Positions 18,179-26,434 of a stretch of DNA of 63,537 bases are shown here, piece by piece. This DNA is from Dechloromonas sp. UBA6271. GTDB lineage: Bacteria > Pseudomonadota > Gammaproteobacteria > Burkholderiales > Rhodocyclaceae. The notes beneath the pieces were generated by a model. That model did not search any database and had not been told where the DNA came from. It saw nothing but the letters and a program-made list of their open reading frames with translations. Each line of letters begins with the position of its first letter. Positions within the stretch are counted from its first letter, which is position 1. The translations under genes were made by a program, and so were the position numbers. Location of the stretch: assembly GCA_002440665.1 (NCBI GenBank), contig DJUX01000003.1, positions 1-63,537 on the forward strand, written 5' to 3'.

Positions 18179-18660
18179 GTAATCCGCTGAAGCTCGACGA
18201 CATCGACCGCGCGCTGATCGTCGCCACCCAAGGCGGCCTGCCGTTCGTCGCCCGGCCCTATCAGGTCATCGGCGAGCAGGTCGGCATCGCCGGCGACGAG
18301 GTGATGCGCCGCCTGCAGGCATTGCTCGAGTCCGGCATCATCCGCCGCATCGGCGCCGTGCCCAACCATTACGCCATCGGCTGGACGGCCAACGGCATGA
18401 CCGTATGGGACGTCGCCGACGAGCGGATCGACGAACTCGGCGCCCGTGTCGGTGCCCTGGAATTCGTCACCCACTGCTATCGCCGCCCGCGCGCGCTGCC
18501 GGACTGGCCTTACAACCTCTTTGCGATGGTGCACGGGGCCTCCCGGATGGAGGTCACGGAGAAAGCCGCAGAAATTGCTGCGCTCCTGGGCTCAAATAGC
18601 CGTGCAAGCGAAGTTTTATTCTCGACGCGAATATTGAAAAAGACCGGTTTGCGGATCTGA
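18175..18660 (+). CDS. nirH: Siroheme decarboxylase subunit NirH
   Basis: A 161-residue protein with the winged helix DDIDRALIVATQGGLPFVARPY and the catalytic-domain motif HCYRRPRALPDWPYNLFAMVHG, also present in the NirL half of the fusion. Last gene of the plus-strand nir run; its ATG overlaps the nirG stop. Confidence 0.92.
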   Translation: MSNPLKLDDIDRALIVATQGGLPFVARPYQVIGEQVGIAGDEVMRRLQALLESGIIRRIGAVPNHYAIGWTANGMTVWDVADERIDELGARVGALEFVTHCYRRPRALPDWPYNLFAMVHGASRMEVTEKAAEIAALLGSNSRASEVLFSTRILKKTGLRI

Positions 18661-18702
18661 CTCCGTCCGCAGTGATCCGGGCATGACGGATTTTCATGCC
18701 GC

Positions 18703-18717
18703 CTGCCAAATTGGCAG
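18703..18717. promoter_or_regulatory. Upstream palindrome 1 (candidate enhancer)
   Basis: CTGCCAAATTGGCAG, a perfect 7-base-arm palindrome with a 1-base centre. A near-identical copy lies 66 bases downstream. Both lie 90-160 bases upstream of a sigma54 promoter, the usual place for an enhancer-binding protein site. Confidence 0.7.
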
Positions 18718-18768
18718 TGGTCAAATCTCATATAAATCAATGCGTTGATATATTCGTTGACATTTAAC

Positions 18769-18783
18769 CTGCCAATTTGGCAG
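18769..18783. promoter_or_regulatory. Upstream palindrome 2 (candidate enhancer)
   Basis: CTGCCAATTTGGCAG, identical to palindrome 1 except at the eighth base. The 66-base spacing between the two is about six helical turns, consistent with cooperative binding of an NtrC-type regulator. Confidence 0.7.
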
Positions 18784-18861
18784 AGGCGCCATATATGGCT
18801 TGCCTTTGTTTATATATGGAATTCCTATATGAGTCATAGAGTTATGAGTCATTGTTTGGGT

Positions 18862-18877
18862 TGGCACCATTCGTGCT
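18862..18877 (+). promoter_or_regulatory. Sigma54 (-24/-12) promoter of the Met-rich/molybdoenzyme operon
   Basis: TGGCACCATTCGTGCT matches TGGCAC-N5-TTGCW at all but one fixed position, with GG and GC correctly spaced. Transcription should start near 18888, leaving a leader of about 73 bases before the ATG at 18961. The rest of the 300-base gap after nirH holds only the two palindromes. Confidence 0.75.
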
Positions 18878-18960
18878 GTTATAAGCCCGCCTGGGCGGGT
18901 GCCCAAGTCGTTTTCGCCTGGACGGCGGAAGCGGTGAACTTAAAATTAATGAGGTATTAC

Positions 18961-19272
18961 ATGATGAAACTATCGACTGTTGCAGCTCTGGCCATCGTTT
19001 CCCTGGCTGCCGTGACCGCCAATGTGCAAGCTGCCGATCAAAAGGGTATGTCCGGCATGGAAGGCCAGAAGGGCATGTCCGGCATGCAAGGCATGGAAGG
19101 CCAGAAGGGCATGTCCGGCATGCAAGGCATGGAAGGCCAGAAGGGTATGTCCGGCATGCAGGGCATGGAAGGCCAGAAGGGCATGTCCGGCATGCAAGGT
19201 ATGGAAGGCAAGAAATCCAAGTCCAAGCAGGAAGGCATGTCCGGCATGGGCGGCATGGAAGGCAAGAAGTAA
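18961..19272 (+). CDS. Secreted methionine-rich repeat protein
   Basis: A 103-residue protein: signal peptide MMKLSTVAALAIVSLAAVTANVQA, then a 79-residue mature part composed of one 9-residue and four 12-residue repeats (KGMSGMQGMEGQ) and a Lys/Ser tail with a last GMSGMGGMEG. I count 17 Met in 79 residues and no Cys, aromatic or branched residues. It resembles in kind the periplasmic methionine-rich peptides that scavenge hypochlorite in perchlorate reducers, or a copper binder; the actual role is unknown. GAGG lies six bases from the ATG. The earlier in-frame ATG at 18745 is upstream of the promoter and rejected. Confidence 0.85.
   Translation: MMKLSTVAALAIVSLAAVTANVQAADQKGMSGMEGQKGMSGMQGMEGQKGMSGMQGMEGQKGMSGMQGMEGQKGMSGMQGMEGKKSKSKQEGMSGMGGMEGKK
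19042..19212 (+). repeat. Coding tandem repeat, 36-bp units
   Basis: One 27-base unit (19042-19068) is followed by four 36-base units (19069-19212). They differ mostly at synonymous third positions (GGC/GGT, CAA/CAG), so the peptide repeat is more strictly kept than the DNA. Confidence 0.9.
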
Positions 19273-19287
19273 GGCCTTTCTTCGAAT

Positions 19288-19317
19288 GGGGCAGGTCGGT
19301 CTACCCGCCCCGTTTTT
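19288..19317 (+). terminator. Intrinsic terminator after the Met-rich gene
   Basis: GGGGCAGGT pairs with ACCCGCCCC (one mismatch) across a 6-base loop, followed by GTTTTT. It should end most transcripts after the Met-rich gene, making that protein far more abundant than the downstream enzyme unless readthrough occurs. Confidence 0.75.
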
Positions 19318-19344
19318 GATTATCAAGGCCAGGCGATAACGAAA

Positions 19345-19644
19345 ATGAAGAAGTCGATTGTGTTGTTCGGGTTGCTGGGCGTGGCCGGGCTTGCCACGGC
19401 AGAGAGCTCAGGGTTCATCGGCGGACTGGCGCCCGATTCCCGTCCAGCCGGCGCACCGGTAATCACAAGTTTCGAGCAGACTCCGGCATGGCAGGCGCAG
19501 GCCTTGCGCGGCATTCGTCAACCCCATGTCGGACTCGGTTTTCTGAAATATCAGGGCGCCTGGTATACCCCATTTATCCTTCCCAATAGTACCGGCCGCT
19601 ACGACATCCGCGACCTTCATGCCGATGTTGCGCGCAAGGATTGA
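19345..19644 (+). CDS. Small secreted protein of unknown function
   Basis: A 99-residue protein with signal peptide MKKSIVLFGLLGVAGLATA, then a compact 80-residue mature part with FIGGLAPDSRPAGAP, GIRQPHVGLGFLKYQGAWYTPF and no Cys. I do not recognise a family. Its place between the Met-rich protein and the pentaheme cytochrome suggests a periplasmic partner of the same system. Its stop overlaps the region of the next start. Confidence 0.75.
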   Translation: MKKSIVLFGLLGVAGLATAESSGFIGGLAPDSRPAGAPVITSFEQTPAWQAQALRGIRQPHVGLGFLKYQGAWYTPFILPNSTGRYDIRDLHADVARKD

Positions 19645-19646
19645 AT

Positions 19647-20510
19647 ATGAAAAACCCGAAAATCGGCTTTGTCATTCTTGCCCTGGTTGCAGCGGCCACC
19701 CTGGTCGGCGGTTTTATGGGATGGCAAATCCGTCAGCAACCCGACAAGGCAGTTGCCGGCCAGATCGCGTCGGCGCTCCCGGCGAATAAAGATATTTTGC
19801 GCGCGACCTACGATCCCATCCATTTCAAGCCGGCCATCGAAACGGCGCGTGACGAACAGTGCCTAGCCTGTCACCGCGAAGTGCTCGACGACAAGGTTCG
19901 TGAAACCTCACCGGCCGGCGTCAAGGCCAGCACAAGCAAGGCCTGGTATCAGCGGCTCAGCACCTATAGCGGCGAGCAGGATACTTTCCACAGACGCCAT
20001 CTGGTGACGCCGATGGCCAGGGAATTGATGAATTTCTCATGTAACACCTGCCATCAGGGCCATGACCCGCGCGACGAGGCGCCGGGTACTTCGGCGACCG
20101 GTACGCCGCAAAGCGACAATGGCTTCACGCTGCGCAAGGCAGTCAATCCCGAGACTGCCTGCCTCAAATGCCACGGACAGATGAATGCGCCAGTCATGGG
20201 ACTTCCGTCGCCGTGGCCGGAGTCCAAGGAAATGTTCGGTAATTCCTGCCTGACCTGTCATGTGGCAATTCGCACGACGCGGCACCAGGTGAATTATCTC
20301 AAGGCCGAGGCCATCGAAGCCGCCGGCCAGAAAAATGCCGACGTCTGTTACGGTTGCCATGGTGGCCGGACCTGGTATCGGATCGAGTACCCCTATCCGC
20401 GCCATCCCTGGGAAGGCATGTCACCGGATATTCCCGATTGGGCAAAAGGCCGCCCCGTTGCGAGCGAAGCACGATTCGCCCTGCCTGACAGCGCCCAGCC
20501 CAAGAAATAA
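19647..20510 (+). CDS. Membrane-anchored pentaheme c-type cytochrome
   Basis: A 287-residue protein. An uncleaved N-terminal helix (GFVILALVAAATLVGGFMGW) is followed by a periplasmic domain with five CXXCH sites: CLACH, CNTCH, CLKCH, CLTCH and CYGCH. Extra histidines (HRRHL, HQGH) may serve as distal ligands. It is not an obvious NapC/NirT member. I infer it carries electrons from the membrane to the molybdoenzyme, since no DmsC- or NapC-type quinol subunit is encoded here. ATG 19647 has AAGGA upstream; the in-frame TTG at 19641 is less likely. Confidence 0.85.
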   Translation: MKNPKIGFVILALVAAATLVGGFMGWQIRQQPDKAVAGQIASALPANKDILRATYDPIHFKPAIETARDEQCLACHREVLDDKVRETSPAGVKASTSKAWYQRLSTYSGEQDTFHRRHLVTPMARELMNFSCNTCHQGHDPRDEAPGTSATGTPQSDNGFTLRKAVNPETACLKCHGQMNAPVMGLPSPWPESKEMFGNSCLTCHVAIRTTRHQVNYLKAEAIEAAGQKNADVCYGCHGGRTWYRIEYPYPRHPWEGMSPDIPDWAKGRPVASEARFALPDSAQPKK

Positions 20511-20519
20511 GGACGGACC

Positions 20520-23093
20520 ATGGATACGAAACGTAACTGGCTGGATATTCTCAATCCCAAACGCCGCAGCTTCCTGAAAACCGTTGGCGCCGGCGCTGCG
20601 GTTGCCACCACCAGTGGCCTGGTCGAGCTCGGAATTGGCGAGCAGGAGGCCAAAGCTTTCGCCTTCGAGCCTTACCCGAGGGATGACGAACTCACCACGG
20701 TGGTGACTTCCTGCGACCACAACTGCGGTTCGCGCCACATGCTGGTGGCGCACAAGAAGGGCGATGTCATCGTCCGTCTGAGCACGGACGACGGGCGCTA
20801 CCAGAAGGATGGCAAGTTTGGCCTCGATACCGAGGAAATGCCGCAACTGCGCGCCTGCCTGCGCGGCCGCTCCTACCGCTCACGCCTCTATTCACCGGAG
20901 CGCTTGCTCTACCCGATGATGCGGGTTGGCGAGCGCGGCGAGGGCAAGTTCAAGCGCGTATCGTGGGACGAAGCGCTCGACTACGTGGCGAAGAAGATGG
21001 TCGAGCTGAAGCAGAAATACGGCCCGACCGCGATCCTCGACCAGGCCTATGCCGGCACCTCCTACGGCGTGCTGCACAAGTCCGACCAGATCGAAGGCCT
21101 GCTCGCCCGCTTCCTCGGCATGTTCGGCTGCCGTACCAATTCCTGGTCGGTGCCCAGCTACCAGGGGACCACGTTCAGCTCGCGGATGACCTTCGGCACC
21201 ATCACCGACGGCAACGAGGACGACGCCTTCGCGCATAGCAAGCTGATCATCATGTGGGGCTGGAACCCGGCCTACACCTTCCATGGCGGCAACACCTTCT
21301 ACTACATGCGGCTGGCCAAGCAGCGCGGCTGCAAGTTCGTCGTCATCGATCCGCAATACACCGACAGCGCCGCCAGCTACGACGCCTGGTGGATTCCGAT
21401 CAAGCCGAATACCGACGCCGCCATGCTCGCCGGCATGGCGCACCACATCTTCGCCAACAACTGGCAGGACCAGAAGTTCATTGACAAATTCTGCCAGGGC
21501 ATGGACGCCGGTACGATGCCGAAGCAGTTTGCCGATCGCGAGAACTTCAAGGATTACATTTTCGGCAAATACGATGGCGTGGCGAAAACGCCGGAGTGGG
21601 CCGAGAAAATTTGCGGGGTTGCTGCGGTCGACATCAAAAAACTGGCAGAAATGTACGCGACGACCAAGCCGGCCGCGCTAAAAGCCAGCTGGGCGCCGGG
21701 TCGTGCCAGCTATGGCGAGCAGTACAACCGGATGGCGGCGGCGCTGCAGGCGATGACCGGCAACATCGGCATCCTCGGCGGCTGTGCCGAGGGCGTCGGC
21801 AAGGGCTGGCACGCCGAAGCCGTCGCCTATCCTTACGATGAGTATGCCAACGTCTGGTATGGCTCGATCAAGTCCGACCGTTGGGCGCATTGCGTTCTCA
21901 ACTACCCGAATGTCAAGCGAGAGGAAGTCGGGCTGTGGCCACGCGGCGACGAGCTCGACGGGAGGATCCCCAACATCAAGGCGATCTTCTGGCATGGCTC
22001 GGACTGGTTCAATCAGTTGACCAACGTCAACAAGGAAATCCAGGCGATCAGGAAGCTGGAACTGGTGGTCTGCATGGACTCCACCATCACTCCCTCGGCG
22101 TTGTGGGCCGATGTGCTCTTTCCGATCGCAACCCACTTCGAGCGTCATGATGTCGCCCTGCCCTGGTACAAGGGCCACTATTACATCCACCGGCCCAAGG
22201 TCATCGAGCCGCTCGGCGAATCGAAGACCGACTTCCAGGTGTTCACCGAACTCGCTTACCGCATCGAGAAACTCGATCCGGGCGTCAAGGACTTCGGCAG
22301 GCGCTACAACCCGAAGGCCGAGCGGACCTATTTTCAGGACAACGACGCCACCGATGAGGCCTACCTGACCGACTGGTGGGTCAACAAGGTCCAGAAGCAC
22401 CAGGGCGTCACCATGCCGTGGGAAACCTTCAAGCAGCATGGCGTCTACAAATTTACTTTCGCCAAGCCGCATGTCGCCTTCGAGGAGCAGATCAGCCAGG
22501 GCGTACCGTTCGAAACGCCATCGGGCAAGATCGAAATCCTGTCTACGACGCTGGCCAACGTCAAGGACTGGACGCGGACGCAGTACGGCTACGAAATTCC
22601 CTATATACCCAAGTGGATCGAACCGTTCGAATCGCTCAATCACGAGAAGGTCAAGAAGTTCCCCTTCCACATGATTACGCCGCATCCGCGCTGGCGCACC
22701 CATTCGATCTTCCATAACATCCCGTGGCTGCGTGAAACTTATCAGCAGGAAGTGACCATTAGCGCTCGCGATGCCGCGAAACTCGGCATCAGGACCGGCG
22801 ACATCGTGGAGGTCTGGAACGAGCGCGGTAAAGTGGTCGTTCCGGCCTACGTTACCGAACGCTGCATGCCGAATGTCGTGGTGCTTTTCGAGGGCGCCTG
22901 GATGGACCTGGCCAAGGATGGCACCGACCGTGCCGGCAACCCGGACTTTCTGACGCTGGACGAACCCAGTCCGGCTGGCGCCTTCGCCTACAACACGATT
23001 CTGGTCGACCTGAAAAAGACCGCGCTCGAGCACTACCCTGGATGGGATATAAAGGCCACGTCGCGTTCGGTGATCTTCCGGAGGGATAAATAA
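20520..23093 (+). CDS. Tat-exported DmsA-like molybdopterin oxidoreductase, substrate unknown
   Basis: An 857-residue DMSO-reductase-family catalytic subunit. A twin-arginine leader (KRRSFLKT at 14-21) precedes the N-terminal [4Fe-4S] region with ligands Cys65, Cys69, His73 and Cys113 (CDHNCGSRH ... RAC). DmsA has Cys where His73 is. LRACLRGRSYRSRLYSPERLLYPM and GKFKRVSWDEALDYV are DmsA-like. A serine in SVPSYQG is the likely Mo ligand by position. Mo-bis-MGD segments follow (MWGWNPAYT, GNIGILGG) and a C-terminal MopB_CT domain begins near 715. It should act in the periplasm on an S-oxide, oxyanion or similar acceptor. Confidence 0.9.
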   Translation: MDTKRNWLDILNPKRRSFLKTVGAGAAVATTSGLVELGIGEQEAKAFAFEPYPRDDELTTVVTSCDHNCGSRHMLVAHKKGDVIVRLSTDDGRYQKDGKFGLDTEEMPQLRACLRGRSYRSRLYSPERLLYPMMRVGERGEGKFKRVSWDEALDYVAKKMVELKQKYGPTAILDQAYAGTSYGVLHKSDQIEGLLARFLGMFGCRTNSWSVPSYQGTTFSSRMTFGTITDGNEDDAFAHSKLIIMWGWNPAYTFHGGNTFYYMRLAKQRGCKFVVIDPQYTDSAASYDAWWIPIKPNTDAAMLAGMAHHIFANNWQDQKFIDKFCQGMDAGTMPKQFADRENFKDYIFGKYDGVAKTPEWAEKICGVAAVDIKKLAEMYATTKPAALKASWAPGRASYGEQYNRMAAALQAMTGNIGILGGCAEGVGKGWHAEAVAYPYDEYANVWYGSIKSDRWAHCVLNYPNVKREEVGLWPRGDELDGRIPNIKAIFWHGSDWFNQLTNVNKEIQAIRKLELVVCMDSTITPSALWADVLFPIATHFERHDVALPWYKGHYYIHRPKVIEPLGESKTDFQVFTELAYRIEKLDPGVKDFGRRYNPKAERTYFQDNDATDEAYLTDWWVNKVQKHQGVTMPWETFKQHGVYKFTFAKPHVAFEEQISQGVPFETPSGKIEILSTTLANVKDWTRTQYGYEIPYIPKWIEPFESLNHEKVKKFPFHMITPHPRWRTHSIFHNIPWLRETYQQEVTISARDAAKLGIRTGDIVEVWNERGKVVVPAYVTERCMPNVVVLFEGAWMDLAKDGTDRAGNPDFLTLDEPSPAGAFAYNTILVDLKKTALEHYPGWDIKATSRSVIFRRDK

Positions 23094-23764
23094 TGGCGAA
23101 GAAAATCGACAAGCAGGCGCTTGAACAGGCCATTCGCCGCAAGGTTGCTCAAACCTACGAACCGGTGAGGCCTGTTAAGCAACTCGGTTTCGTCCATCAC
23201 AACGTCGATTGCATCGGCTGCCGCGCCTGCGAGATCGCCTGCAAGGACAAGAATGGCCTGCCGCCGGGACCACGCTTCCGGCGCGTGATGTATATCGAGG
23301 GTGGCAGCTACCCGGACGTTTTCGCCTACAAGGTGAACATGTCGTGCAACCATTGCGCCGAACCCGCCTGCCTGCCGACCTGCCCGACCGGAGCGATCTG
23401 GAAGCGTGCCGACAACGGCGTCGTCGATATCGACTCGACGCTGTGCATTGGCTGCCGCAAGTGCGAGGCGGCCTGCCCCTACGGCGCGCCGCAGTGGGAC
23501 CCGCAGGAACAGGTGGTCAAGAAGTGCAACATGTGCATCGACGAACTGGAAGCCGGGCGCAAGCCCTACTGCGTGATGGCCTGCATGATGCGCGTGCTCG
23601 ACATCGGGCCGATCGAGGAAATCTGGCAAGGTGTGCTCGCGACCAAGGCCATCGGCCCCAATGACAAGACCGTCAAGCAGGTCAAAAACATGGCCAGTCC
23701 GGAACTGACGCGCCCGTCCATTGGTTTCGTTCCGCACAGCAAGGGCAAAGTCGATGGAAGCTGA
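23093..23764 (+). CDS. DmsB-like iron-sulfur subunit
   Basis: A 223-residue ferredoxin-type subunit with four Cys clusters: CIGCRACEIAC, CNHCAEPACLPTCP, CIGCRKCEAACP and CNMCIDE...CVMAC, consistent with four [4Fe-4S] centres. It has no signal peptide, so it is presumably co-exported with the Tat substrate upstream. It starts within the stop of the catalytic gene (TAATG). It relays electrons from the cytochrome to the Mo subunit. Confidence 0.92.
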   Translation: MAKKIDKQALEQAIRRKVAQTYEPVRPVKQLGFVHHNVDCIGCRACEIACKDKNGLPPGPRFRRVMYIEGGSYPDVFAYKVNMSCNHCAEPACLPTCPTGAIWKRADNGVVDIDSTLCIGCRKCEAACPYGAPQWDPQEQVVKKCNMCIDELEAGRKPYCVMACMMRVLDIGPIEEIWQGVLATKAIGPNDKTVKQVKNMASPELTRPSIGFVPHSKGKVDGS

Positions 23765-24473
23765 ATTGCGCGCCGCGCTCGCCGAAGATCTCGACCAGTT
23801 GATCCGCCTGCACGACCGGGAACTCGACGGCGAGACGCTGGCGGCATTGCGGGCGGCGGATTTTCCGGGCGGCTTCGCCTTGCTCGCCGATGACGCAGGC
23901 GCCAAGGCGGCCTACGCCAACATGGCTGCCGCGCTGCGCGAGCCGGTGACGCTGGATGAACTGGCTGCGGATTATGCGGCAATCTATCTCACCAACAGCT
24001 TCGGCGCTTCGCCCTACGAATCGGTCTGGCTGAGTGACGAGCATCTGGCCTGTGATCGACCGATGTTCGAACTGCGCGAAATCTATGCCGCCTCGGGATG
24101 GCGCGCGCCAGACTGGCGCCGCCGGTTCGATGATCACCTGGTATTGCAATTGCAGTATCTTCGCCAGGTTCTTGGCAATGCTATGGTCGACCTGGAAAAA
24201 CTGGCCAATTTCATCGATCAGCACATCGGCTACTGGCTGCCGGACTGGGCGCAGCGGGTATCGGCGCACTGCGACACGCGGTTTTACGCGGCACTGGCCG
24301 AGCTGAGCTACATCTGGCTAAGGCATTTCCGCGAGTTGCTCGCCGATATTCACGATTTGCCGCTGCCTTCGCGCGAACAGATGGCGGCATTGATCAGCCG
24401 CAAGCTGGCGCTCGACAAGGCGGACGTCGCACCCATCCGCTTCATGCCGGGCGGACAGGGAGCAAGCTGGTAG
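23754..24473 (+). CDS. TorD/DmsD-family molybdoenzyme chaperone
   Basis: An all-helical protein of 239 residues from ATG 23754 (MEAELRAAL), overlapping the Fe-S subunit gene by 11 bases. The family signature is seen in the central YLTNSFGASPYESVWL segment (E/PYESV) and in QLQYLRQVLGNAM ... FIDQHIGYWLPDW. Such chaperones hold the Tat leader until the cofactor is loaded. It supports the reading of the two genes before it as a Tat-exported Mo enzyme. Confidence 0.88.
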   Translation: MEAELRAALAEDLDQLIRLHDRELDGETLAALRAADFPGGFALLADDAGAKAAYANMAAALREPVTLDELAADYAAIYLTNSFGASPYESVWLSDEHLACDRPMFELREIYAASGWRAPDWRRRFDDHLVLQLQYLRQVLGNAMVDLEKLANFIDQHIGYWLPDWAQRVSAHCDTRFYAALAELSYIWLRHFRELLADIHDLPLPSREQMAALISRKLALDKADVAPIRFMPGGQGASW

Positions 24474-24567
24474 TGCAGATGCAGCGCCGCTCCCCGGCAT
24501 GCAGGCTTGCCAATGGGGCTTGATTGTTCAGGCTGCGGATCGTGGTTTTTCGGTATGCTTGCAGGCT

Positions 24568-26433
24568 ATGCCAGCAAACGATAACGGCCGTTCGCCTACG
24601 CTCCGGCAGCGCATGTTGCGTCAGGTTCTACTGGTAGCGGGGGGAGCCTCGCTGCTTTTCGGGCTGCTTTTTCTGGCGCTCTATCGCGATCAACTGGAGC
24701 GCGAAAGGGCGGTGACCTCGGAGCAAATCAACCATCTGCTGCGCGTCGCGCTGGAAAATGCCATGCTCAAGCGCGACGTGCCGGGGTTGCGCGAGATTGT
24801 CGAACGCATGGGACAGTTGCCAGGCATCAGCGACGTAATGATTCTGTCGCCGTCCGGCGAGGTTCGCTTCGCCTCGCGCCCGGAAAATATCGGCAGGCAG
24901 GCGCCAGAGCTGATCCGGCTTGAACGGCCGGGCCTTCCGGAAAGCCAGTTTGTTGCGGAGCCGGGCAGGGGCGAGGTGCTGCGCTCGATCAACCCGGTGC
25001 CCAATCAGCCCGCCTGCGTTGGCTGCCACGGTGCACTGGAAAAAACCCCGGTAAACGGTATTCTCATTGTCGATTACCATGCCGATACCCTTCGTGCCGA
25101 AGCCTATCGTAGCGCCGGGATGTTTGTGCTGGCCAGCGCCGTAGTGCTTGCCCTGGCTCTGGCTGTGTTGTGGCGCATGCTGCGCTTGCGGGTAGTCGAG
25201 CCCTTAAAGGAACTCGATGACACCGTACGCCAGTTGACTTCCGGCAACCTTGCAGTGCGGGCCGCCGTTTCCGTTGACGACGAACCCGGCCGCCTGGCGC
25301 TCAGTTTCAATCGCATGGCCGACCGCCTGGTCGAGCAGATTGCAGTGGCCGAAACGCAGCAGCGCTATTTGCAGGAGTTGCTCGACGGACTGCCGGACGG
25401 CGTACGCGTCATCCAGCAGTCGGATTTGCGCATTCTCGCGGTCAATCGAGCCTACTGCCGGCAACTGGGGGTGACTGAAGCGCTTGCGGTCGGGCAGCTT
25501 TGCCATGTTTCCAGCCATGGTCGCGACAAGCAGTGTCCGGCGACGATGTTGGTTTGTCCGGCGATTGAATTGAAGGAACCCGGACAATCGCTGAAGTGCC
25601 GACATCACCACAGGGCTCCTGGCGGTCGGGATTTCCCGGTCGAGGTACATGCCGTTCTGCTTGAGCGTTCGGGCAGCGCGGGCAGGGAAAGGCTGATCGT
25701 CGAGTCGATCAGCGATCTTTCCGACGTGGCGCGCTTGTCGCAAGAACAGCGCCTGTCGGAGCTCGGATTGCTGGCGGCTGGAATTGCCCACGAAATCCAC
25801 AATCCGCTGGGTTCCATGCGTCTTGCCGTGGACGGTTTGCTGCGCAATTTTCGCCACGGAAATATGGACCCGCAGCGCATCTGCAGTTATCTTGAAATGA
25901 TGAATGCGGAAATCGACCGTTGCACCGGCGTTACCCAGCGCCTGTTGTTGCTCTCTCGCCTGCCGCAGCAACAAGCGCAGATCGTGTCGTTAAACCGTGC
26001 GGTGAGCGATACCGTGCAACTGCTCGATTTCGACGCGCAGAGCCACGGCATCGTTCAGCAACTTGAACTGGATGGGCACGATTTGCGCGTCCTCGCCGAT
26101 GACAGCGACCTGCGCATGGTGGTGCTCAATCTGGTCCAGAATGCGCACCATGCGATGCCGCGAGGCGGAAACTTGATCATCCGGACCCGTATCGAAGGCA
26201 GGTCGGCGGTTTTTGAAGTGCGCGATACCGGCCAAGGGATTTCCGCCGAGACGATCGAGCGCATTTTCGATCCGTTTTTCAGTCATCGGGCTGACGGTGA
26301 GGGAGGCACGGGGCTTGGATTGACCATCTGCAAGACGATCATCGATCGCTATGCGGGTGCTATCGAGGTGTCGAGCATACTTGGCGCAGGCGCCGTGTTC
26401 AGCGTGCGCCTGCCATTGGTGAGCGATTCATGA
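24568..26433 (+). CDS. Sensor histidine kinase with periplasmic heme c site
   Basis: 621 residues from Met 24568; the frame is open to 24499. Order: TM1 (about 15-40), periplasmic sensor with heme-binding motif CVGCH at 150-154, TM2 (about 185-207), HAMP, a PAS-like domain rich in Cys and His (LCHVSSHGRDKQCP ... CPAIE), HisKA with the phospho-His in GIAHEIHNPLGSMR, and HATPase (NLVQNAHHAMP, DTGQGI, GGTGLGL). A covalent heme in the sensor suggests redox, NO or oxidant sensing. It lies 94 bases after the chaperone gene and 1 base before its response regulator. Confidence 0.92.
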   Translation: MPANDNGRSPTLRQRMLRQVLLVAGGASLLFGLLFLALYRDQLERERAVTSEQINHLLRVALENAMLKRDVPGLREIVERMGQLPGISDVMILSPSGEVRFASRPENIGRQAPELIRLERPGLPESQFVAEPGRGEVLRSINPVPNQPACVGCHGALEKTPVNGILIVDYHADTLRAEAYRSAGMFVLASAVVLALALAVLWRMLRLRVVEPLKELDDTVRQLTSGNLAVRAAVSVDDEPGRLALSFNRMADRLVEQIAVAETQQRYLQELLDGLPDGVRVIQQSDLRILAVNRAYCRQLGVTEALAVGQLCHVSSHGRDKQCPATMLVCPAIELKEPGQSLKCRHHHRAPGGRDFPVEVHAVLLERSGSAGRERLIVESISDLSDVARLSQEQRLSELGLLAAGIAHEIHNPLGSMRLAVDGLLRNFRHGNMDPQRICSYLEMMNAEIDRCTGVTQRLLLLSRLPQQQAQIVSLNRAVSDTVQLLDFDAQSHGIVQQLELDGHDLRVLADDSDLRMVVLNLVQNAHHAMPRGGNLIIRTRIEGRSAVFEVRDTGQGISAETIERIFDPFFSHRADGEGGTGLGLTICKTIIDRYAGAIEVSSILGAGAVFSVRLPLVSDS

Positions 26434-26434
26434 C

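Noticed and set aside
18745..18960. Extended N-terminus of the Met-rich protein from ATG 18745
   Set aside because: This start lies upstream of the sigma54 promoter and the extension has no signal-peptide logic; ATG 18961 has a ribosome site and a clean leader.
19042..19212. Regular 36-bp repeats as a CRISPR array
   Set aside because: The units are contiguous with no spacers and encode an in-frame secreted peptide repeat.
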